DNA of 64,000 nucleotides from Pisolithus tinctorius (Eukaryota > Basidiomycota > Agaricomycetes > Boletales > Pisolithaceae), in assembly GCA_024663395.1 (NCBI GenBank), contig JANFAH010000002.1, positions 1-64,000 of the forward strand. The letters are read 5' to 3'. The position numbers were made by a program, and so were the translations under genes. Positions 56,328-64,000 of the stretch are shown piece after piece (position 1 is the stretch's first letter; the number at the start of each line of letters is the position of its first letter). Under the pieces are notes generated by a model. It did no database searches and had not been told where the DNA came from. It worked only from the letters and a program-made list of their open reading frames with translations.

Positions 56328-59300
56328 ATGGCACCCCAGACACGTTCCCAGAGAGCCCTCAGAGCTGCTTCCAATGCATCCTCCACTGATGAAAGTGAAA
56401 TCAGACTTGCATTTGACAATGTCATGAAGGCCATTTCTCCTCCATCTCATCATTCAGACTCAGCATGCTCTTCTCCTCTGTCCCCATCCTACAGCATAAT
56501 AATGGGTGGTCTCCTTGCCAGAGCAATGACTCCTCCAGAAGATCCAGAATCCTCTGTTGATGAGGATGAACTGAACCAGATATATGAGAAGTGCCAGGCC
56601 ATGGTAAACCACTTGAGTGGGTCAGAAGAGGAGCATCAAAGCAATGCCTCTGACGATTCCTTTGTGAATGTGCATGGCCCATCAGTTGCACCATCACATC
56701 CACCCCATCAGGACTCGAGTCAGGAGTCAGGGGCACCTTCTGTACGTGATATCATCAGTGAGTCTCTTCTGTACTCTTTCTCTCCATCTGCTTACGATCG
56801 CTTCTGAAAGTGTGTTCCATGGCCAGGCCTACCACATGGGTGATGGCCTACCAGACCCTAGGGACACTCCGGCATGAAACTTGGATCGATGCCAGCATCC
56901 TCAACTTTCATCTCCTGTCCCAATGGTATGCTGTCCAGGGCAGGATGCATGTCTGCTATGCCGACTTGTTCTCTGTCATTCCATCTGTCAGTGGGGGCAC
57001 CCATGCCTTACCAGATGCACAGGAGATTCAATTTTTTCGTCAACGCCATCTCTTTGATTCCCATCCTGCCAATCCATCTGTTCCCATTGCCTTTGTGGTC
57101 ATGCAAAACAGTCACTTCTTTGTTGCAGTCTTTGACTATTGGTTGAACCTTGCATTCATCCTTGGAAGGCGCATCGAACGTGTCCCAGAAACCCCCCATC
57201 CCCACTATGACCCACTGCGCGATGACTGGAACACATGGAATGGCCCTTTCTACTGGACACGCATAGCATCTCTTCATGGATTCGATGCCATCGACCCAAC
57301 CCAAGTTGATGTGCAGGTGTACAATTGGTCACAGAACGGTTTCGACTGTGGGCCCATTGCATCCTTTGTCATGGAGTCGCTCATGAGAGGAGGGCTATCT
57401 GGTGATGGCAGGCCTACCATCCACATCCCTCCAATTCCTTGTGGTCATCGTCTCCGCCTTAGAATGCTTGTCATGGTGAAGGAGGGCTGTCGAAGGTGCT
57501 GGGAGGACTATCGTTACTTGTCTACAACCACCCTTCCCCCTGGCCACATATGGACACAGTGGGATGACACCGAAGCCATCGGTGAAGACATCCTCATGGA
57601 TGTAGAAAACCAATCATCTGGAGAGCAACATGCTACCATCGTCCGTGAGTTGAATGTCATTGGGGCCAACTGCCTTCACTGCCAAAGGGGGGATGACTCC
57701 GGCGACGTAGTGAACCCTGATGTGCACTCCGATGGTGACTTTCCGACTGACACTGAAGATGAAGGTGAAGACCATCCTTTGCCTCTGGATGCCAAGTCTC
57801 AGCGTCTCAGGGATCTCCTTCAGCGCTACCCTTATGTGAGCAGGGCCAGAGCCAGGGATCGACTTCCTCCTCGGGCTGCCCATGGTCACCGAGTCGAAGG
57901 GGAATCCACTCCAGATGATCCCCTTGAGATCATCCAGCGACGCAAGCATGTCAAGGACTGGTCAGCTGGAACGATGTACCGTTTCCCACGTCCAACTCCA
58001 CCGGTATACCTCCCTGCATACCAGGGTCAACGATGGAAGCGTTTCGATCGCAGGTTTGATGAGTATGAAGGAGGACCTGTCTTGGAAAGCTTGCACCAGG
58101 ACCGCAACTGCAATGAGACCGTGGAGGAGCCCTACTATCAGCCTGGGATGTGGACATCCTTTCGAGATTATGGCTATCGTCTGCTGAGTTCCTTCAACCA
58201 GATGTTCTACTTGGGTCCCCCCATCAGATTGTCAGACCATATCCTCCAAGTGGGTGTTCCAGCTAACTACCAGTCTTCTCATCAAATCGGCGACCATGTT
58301 ACTGGTGAGTGCTCATATTCTGCCCTGGTGCCCTCTTCTGATCACTTCATTACAGGAAATTACTCTCTTGCCCGGCAGGTGCCCCATCCATCAAGAGTCC
58401 ATGTGGATGATGTGGTCATACTGGGTGCCTCTCAGATGATCGAGATTGGCTTGAGCACCTCAGAACGTCTCGTGAACACCTTTGTGAATGGGCGGCACGA
58501 GGATGGACGTCACATCTGCCTGGACCTGGAGCTGGATCACAAGTTGGTGACTCCAGAGGAGTTGGAAGTCACCGTGGACATCGACAGTCTCATATGGGTG
58601 ACGCATTCCCTACAGTTCAACACACCGCTGCCCATCTACCTTGGTCCCATCGTCGAGGAAAAGGCTCCTATGCACAAGCACAATCATGTGTATGTTGACA
58701 TCCTCATGCCTCAGTCAGAGGCAGATTCCAGTGCCATCGGAAGCCGTACCGAATGGTTGACCATGGCATTTCCTCTGTGTGGAGTACCTCACACAGTGTT
58801 TGGTGCCTTGAGCAACGCTGCTGGCACCATGAACGTCTACATTTGCTTCCCCAGGATGATCCACAGGGATGAGATGACACACAAGCGTGCCAATCGCATC
58901 CCAAAGGAGGTCCTCGACTTTTTCTGGGAGCATGTCCTACTTCCAGCGATCCGTGCACATGCAGATGTTTCGAGTGCACCATACGTCTCTCTCACTCTGA
59001 AGGAAGTGCAGTTCAAGGCACGAAAGGGTGGCAAAACCAAGAAGGCTGGTCGGCCAAAAGCGGTCCCCTTTTCTATGCAAGTGTTGAAGCAGATCCAGAA
59101 GACCATGGAAGCAATCATCCGAGAGGACCCTTCACAATTTGCAAACTATGGTTCCTTCTTCTTCATCCTGGAATGCAAGGGAATCAAGTTGTGGACGAAA
59201 ACCACCCTGTCAGGAGTGGTTCAAACGCCAGTCCAAGCTCTCCTCCATGGACTTCCAGCTCTGGATTGGTCCCACATGGTAGACAGGGCCAATGGGGAGC

Positions 59301-61072
59301 TCTTGGTCGACTTGGGAATCAGCATTCACCCCACATGTGACGAAAAGCTCGTGGGATTGTGGAGACTGGATGCCCTGGAAGCTTCCTTTGGGGCAGGTGG
59401 ATATTTGCGAGGAAATGCCCACCACACTTGCATGCTTGGACGGTATGGGGGGATCCAAGCAGAGATGTCACAGGAACGAGCGAGGCAAACTCACATCGCA
59501 TTCAGAAGTGCTTATAATCTGGCCTACGAGGTGATCCGACCCAATGACAACAGCCCCACCTTTGTCATGGACAAGGATGCTTATGCCCTGAACAACGACT
59601 TCATTGGGGAATGCATGCAGGCCATCAACATGTATTCTGGAGATGCAAAGAAGAGGTCATATGGGGTGCGAGACGAGTACAGGATGAGTGGGGCTGCGGT
59701 GGAGCAGGCAATACTGGTGGTGCCACAAAGGGTGATGCATTTGCAAGCTCGATCATGCTCATATCTGATGCTTCCATCTTTGCAGATGGAAGAGCTTTTA
59801 GCCTCCAATCCCATTCTCTGGATCCCAACCAAAGTCTGGTTGGAATTTATGGCTGGACGCATCAGGGCCCTCCAGTTGGCTCAGATCTCTCTCAAGGAAC
59901 TGGAACTGCCCAACCTTGGGATTCTGACTGGCATCATCTGCCACATGATTCGGTGCACGTCCACCACTGCAATAATCCTCGACTTCCATGTGAGAGAGTC
60001 CATGGCCCTTCTGCAGGTCTCCAGGGTGTGTGAGCGGTTGGGAATGTTCTTCCTTTTGGACCTAGACTTGCATCATGTCCCCCATCTTCCAGAAGTTCAG
60101 GATCATGATGACCTGGAGGTGCTCAAGCTGATGGAGGGAAAGTTGAAGAGGGGTGATGGACGACCTGCCTGGCCAAGGATTCCCCCTCTGGATGAAGTGG
60201 AACAATTTCCCATTGGCAGCAGACCGACGTGGGCCAAATTGACAAGGACCATCCAACTGCAGCCTTGGTTGATCATGCAGGACTGGAAGTGGTCGGCCCA
60301 ACTGTCCGGTCTGGCGCTGGTGGTAGGGAAACTTTTCGTTCTGTTTACCTGTCAGCTTTGGATCCAGTTGGATGCGACTTGGCTGACAGGTTCAGAGGGA
60401 AAACCAGAGCCAACATCTTTGGAAGATGCCATTCAGAGTTGGACTCTGAACCAGACCTTCAGGACGATACGGGCCTGCGAATTCAAGGCCTGCAATGCAG
60501 AAATAGCAGGGAGTGGAGGGGCTGGTCGCCGACAGTCAAGCTTTGCAGAGAGGGTCAACCTGTTTTTCCCAGGACCCACAGTGGGACAACCTTCACGGAG
60601 GTCACCATGGAATGTCTTCTGGACGAAGCCTGGCTATATTTGGGAGTATCACCAGGTGATGAAGAACAGGACACCTCTGCAGGAGTTTGAGGTGCTGGAC
60701 CACCTTGGCAGGATATTTTCTGTCCTTCAGACATTACCTGATGCGACCAAAGGGAGCGAAAAGAGTCCTGGGAAGACATGGCGGGTGGAGGGTGAGAAGG
60801 TGGTTCTGGTGACAAATCCCAAGTTCTACAAGATCGAGGGGATCTCCACCGAGAAGGAACAGCAACAGGCCAGGAGACGAGCATCTCGAGTGGTAAAGCC
60901 CAGGAATGCACTGCAGATGGAGCTCCTGGAGCATGCGGGATATGACGAACTGCTGGCTAGCAAGGCCCTCATCTTAGAAAGGCAGAGGCTGAAAGAGGCA
61001 CAGACTAAGAAGTCATCAAAGGCAAAGAATGCTCGAAAGCCTCCAGCAAGAAGAGGCAAGGCCACCTCATAG
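56328..61072 (+). CDS. Giant protein with N-terminal Ulp1-like cysteine protease domain
   Basis: Two main exons, 56328-56757 and 56811-61072, joined by a GTGAGT...CTGAAAG intron in phase 1, encode about 1,560 residues. Residues 1-140 are Ser/acid-rich. The next ~200 resemble the C48 (Ulp1/SENP) fold: ETWIDASILNFHLLSQW, then MQNSHFFVAVFDYW (catalytic His, CAC at 57113) and WSQNGFDCGPIASFVMESL (oxyanion Gln and catalytic Cys, TGT at 57347). A ~1,100-residue region follows with NVYICFPRM, LLVDLGISIHP, RLDALEASFGAGG, ending in a coiled coil and Lys/Arg-rich tail. This region is shared with the truncated gene at 9.7-12.6 kb. A stretch at 58306-58356 (GTGAGT...TTACAG) may be a further in-frame intron, and the frame near 60230-60480 is doubtful. 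Ulp1 domains cut SUMO-like proteins and also occur in some fungal transposon proteins, so a mobile-element origin is possible. Confidence 0.75.
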
Positions 61073-61980
61073 AGGGAAGCAGAGGGATGGGGGGGGAAGG
61101 CAAGGATATGGGTACAGAGGGAGAAAGTGATGAATGCAATGTTGATATAGATTGTGGTTCCTGTTCCTGTGGAACTGAATCCCAGTGTTGCCTAGTGTAG
61201 TCTGATCAGGTAGCAACATGTTTGGCATCTTGGGATGATACCTGGCCCCAAGGTGAACCGCCCTCTTCAGCTTCACTCCATCAAAACAATTCCAGATCAA
61301 TCCAGCTGTCCATACCATGCCTGTGCCACTTGAATGACATGGCAGGACCATTTGGATCACACCAGAAAGGACCCTATGTGTCATTCCCCTCCTCTTATCC
61401 TGTAAAGTTTAGGAAGCATGAAACCTTGTCAGGAATGGTTGTCCTGGAGGGCCTGAAAGTCACAACAGATGATGACAATGGTTGCAGCATTCCTAGGTGT
61501 CAGAATATCCATGTAAGATATGTTACCCCCCCCCTCCCCATGTTCACTCCATCAAAACAATTTCAGAGATCGATCTGGCTGTCTGAACCATGCCTACCCC
61601 ATCTGTATGACATTACAAGACCATCAGAATTGTGTTACAAAGGTCCCCATATTTGTTTCATCAACATACCTGATCCCCTCCTCATACCCCAGGGATGGCG
61701 ATCCAGTAACATCAGGAGGGGGTGCCAGCTTGCCAGGGATGGATGTCCTGGGTGTTATCAATGCCACTGAAGACAATGGAAATGATTTCCAGCCTCCCAG
61801 AAGTATTTCCAAAGAGATACCACTTTGTGGTCTGACCATACTTCTACCCCCTGTAGATTTTTTTTCCGACCACCAATTTCATTCAAATTTCACCTGGGAC
61901 ATCCCAATGGACATATCTATCGACTCCCAGCATTATTTCCCCAAAATTATGGTCGGGAGTTTGTAATTATAATTCCCCCA
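61073..61980. repeat. 3' flank with two degenerate ~280 bp repeats
   Basis: TTCACTCCATCAAAACAATT at about 61274 and 61543 begins two diverged copies sharing ACCATGCCT, ATGACAT, CCCCTCCTC and GATGACAATGG-like text. No coding region found. Confidence 0.6.
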
Positions 61981-62240
61981 GGGGCTGTATAGTTGCGCTC
62001 TCCCCATTTGGTAGTTGCGCTCGCTGACTAAAGGTTGCGCTCTCCCCATTTGGTAGTTGCGCTCGCTGACTAAAGGTTGCGCTCTCCCCATTTGGTGGTT
62101 GCGCTCACTGACTAAAGGTTGCGCTCTCCCCATTTGGTAGTTGCACTCGCTGACTAAAGGTTGCGCCCTCCCCATTTGGTGGTTGCGCTCGCTGACTAAA
62201 GGTTGCACTCGCCGACTAAGGGTTGCGCTCCGGGTAGGGT
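61980..62240. repeat. 42 bp minisatellite, about six copies
   Basis: Unit GGTTGCGCTCTCCCCATTTGG followed by TAGTTGCGCTCGCTGACTAAA, with occasional GTAGTTGCACTCG variants; edges are abrupt on the left and degenerate on the right. Confidence 0.93.
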
Positions 62241-63055
62241 GGGGCATCCTTCTTGGATCAGATGGATAGGCTGGCAATAGTGTGATTAATGGGACATACA
62301 CCCCAGGTGCAGCTTGTGACATCTGGGACACTCAAATCAGCTCCGATTCATGCCAGATTGGTTTCCATGGAAAGCTGCTGTTGGGCAGGTGCTGAGGATA
62401 CCTCATCCACTCAATACAGATTGATGGAAGGCTGGCAATAGTCTAATTAATGGAACATACACCCCAGGTGCAGCTTGTGAGGTCTGGGTCACTCCAATCA
62501 GCTCCGATTCATGCCAGAATGGTGTCTATGCAAAGCCACTGTTGAGGGGGTGCCAGGGATGCCGCATCCACTCAATGCGGATGGGTGGATGGCTGCCAAT
62601 AGTGTGATTAATGCCAAATACACCAAGGGTGCAGCTTGTGAGGTCTGGGTCACTCAAATCAGCTCCAATTCATGCCAGAATGGTTTCCATGGAAAGCCAC
62701 TGTTGAGCAGGTGCCAGGGATGCTGCATCCGCTCAATGCAGATGGGCAGATGGCTGGCAATAGTCTGATTAATGTTAAATACACCAAGGGTGCAGCTTGT
62801 GCGGTCTGGGTCACTCAAATTAGCTCCAATCCATGCCAGAATGGTGTCCATGGCAAGCCAATATTGAGGGGGTGCTGGGAATGCCACATCTGCTCAATGT
62901 GGATGGGCAGATGGCTGGCAATAGTCCAATTAATGCCAAATACATTCAGACTGCAGCTTGTGAGATCTGGGTCACTCCAATCATCTCCAATTCATGCCAG
63001 CATGGTGCCCATTGAAAGCCACTGTTCAGTGTGTGCCAGGGATACCACATCCATT
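62240..63055. repeat. ~160 bp minisatellite, five copies
   Basis: GGCTGGCAATAGT(G/C)TGATTAATG recurs near 62270, 62431, 62593, 62753 and 62913, followed each time by CAGCTTGTG, TCTGGGTCACTC, TTCATGCCAGAATGGT and CACTGTTGA. Copies differ by roughly 10 percent by eye. Confidence 0.9.
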
Positions 63056-64000
63056 AGTGACAGGCGCATCTTTATGTTTCAACAGGGTACATCTTACTGG
63101 GGCTGGGCCTGCCCATATGCTGTGATAATATAAATAATACTACTGAAGGGCCCGTCCATATGTTGTGATGCTATACATGAGATTACTGACAGGCCTGTCT
63201 TTATGTTTCATCCGAGGTACATCTTACTGTGGATGGGCCTGCCCATATGTTGTGACAATATAAATTATACTACTGAAGGGCCCGTCCATATGTTGTGATG
63301 CTATACATGAGATTACTGATGGGCCTGTCTTCATGTTTTGTCAGAGGTACATCTTACTGTGGACAGGCCCATCCATATGTTGTGACAATATAAATAATAT
63401 TACTGAAGGGCCTGTCCATATGTTGTGACTCTATTCAATGATACTAGTGTCAGGCCTGTCTTTATGTTTTGACAGGGTACATCTTACTGGGGCCAGGCCT
63501 GCCCATATGTTGTGACAATATAAATAATACTACTGAAGGGCCTGTCTTTATGTTTCATCAGAGGTACATGTTACTGTGGACAGGCCCATCCATATGTTGC
63601 AACAATATAAATAATACTACTGAAGGGCCCACCCTTATGTTGTGACTCTATTAAATGACATTAATGACAGGCCTGTCTTTATGTTTCAACAGCGGTACAT
63701 CTTGCTATTGACAGGCCCATCCATATGTTGTGACAGGGGTATGGCTTATGATGAACGGGCCTGTTTATATGTTGCAACACCATAAATGATATTCCTCCCA
63801 GGCCCATCCTTATGTTGTGACCCTCTCCATGTCATGATAGGCAGGCCTGCCTTGATGTTGTGACAGGGGTGTAACCTACCCAGACGGGCCTGCCCATGTC
63901 TTACAGCAGCTCAGTATTCTTAATTGGTCATGGGCCCATCTAAATGTTTCAACATCCTTACCCACCATGGGCCCTCCCATATGTTGTGGTAATGCACTTA
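63055..64000. repeat. ~100-115 bp satellite, runs off the window
   Basis: Repeats of AGGCCTGTCTTTATGTTTCA, GAGGTACATCTTACTGTGGA, GGCCCATCCATATGTTGTGAC and AATATAAATAATACTACTGAAGGGCC alternate, decaying after 63700. The array continues beyond the right edge. Confidence 0.88.

Noticed and set aside
56328..61072. KDZ or Plavaka transposase identity for the giant gene
   Set aside because: I could not see the hallmark motifs of those transposase families, and no terminal inverted repeats were found by eye. Only the Ulp1-like domain is supported.

Overview
This window is the left end of a eukaryotic chromosome from a filamentous basidiomycete, most likely an agaricomycete mushroom. It opens with 141 bp of telomere repeat. 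The genes carry many 50-60 bp introns with GTRNGT donors and a few GC-AG introns, and the protein families (Zn2Cys6 variants, BAH, BAH-PHD, JmjC, SNF2, Ulp1-fused giants) fit that group. No tRNA or rRNA was recognised. The species is not identified.

Layout. 1-2.2 kb: telomere, telomere-associated repeats and a minisatellite carrying a GGGCGTCC-N-GGACGCCC palindrome. 2.2-5.9 kb: two tandem copies of a coiled-coil zinc-cluster gene. 7.5-8.4 kb: a BAH-domain gene. 8.4-9.3 kb: another palindrome minisatellite. 9.7-12.6 kb: a 5'-truncated relative of the giant Ulp1 gene found at 56-61 kb. 13.2 kb: a solo LTR. 14.6-19.3 kb: an 11-exon SNF2-type helicase with a palindrome array inside one intron. 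19.4-23.3 kb: palindrome and CACTCAC-type satellites. 24.2-33.8 kb: two large genes on the minus strand, the upstream one with a ParB-like N-terminal domain; their long introns carry GCGCAAAT/ATTTGCGC hairpins. 34.6-36.9 kb: a divergent JmjC-domain gene. 36.9-39.0 kb: a ~305 bp satellite. 39.2-41.2 kb: an ATP-grasp-like gene split by a second copy of the same solo LTR. 42-52.4 kb: five members of an uncharacterised gene family (types A and B), two intact and three frameshifted, arranged as inverted A-B / B-A pairs. The right-hand pair lies between two arrays of one 153 bp satellite. 54.6-61.1 kb: a divergent pair, a BAH-PHD gene and a ~1,560-residue protein with a Ulp1-like protease domain. 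61.1-64 kb: four more tandem repeats.

How the parts relate. Chromatin-type domains (SNF2 ATPase, JmjC, BAH, BAH-PHD, zinc cluster, SUMO-type protease) are conspicuously common for a 64 kb subtelomere. No operon-like logic links them, and a shared pathway is only a hypothesis. The region also shows strong decay: solo LTRs, truncated genes, one-base frameshifts and many satellites, several of them built on short perfect palindromes. Exon structures were read by eye from splice motifs and reading-frame continuity and have no transcript support.
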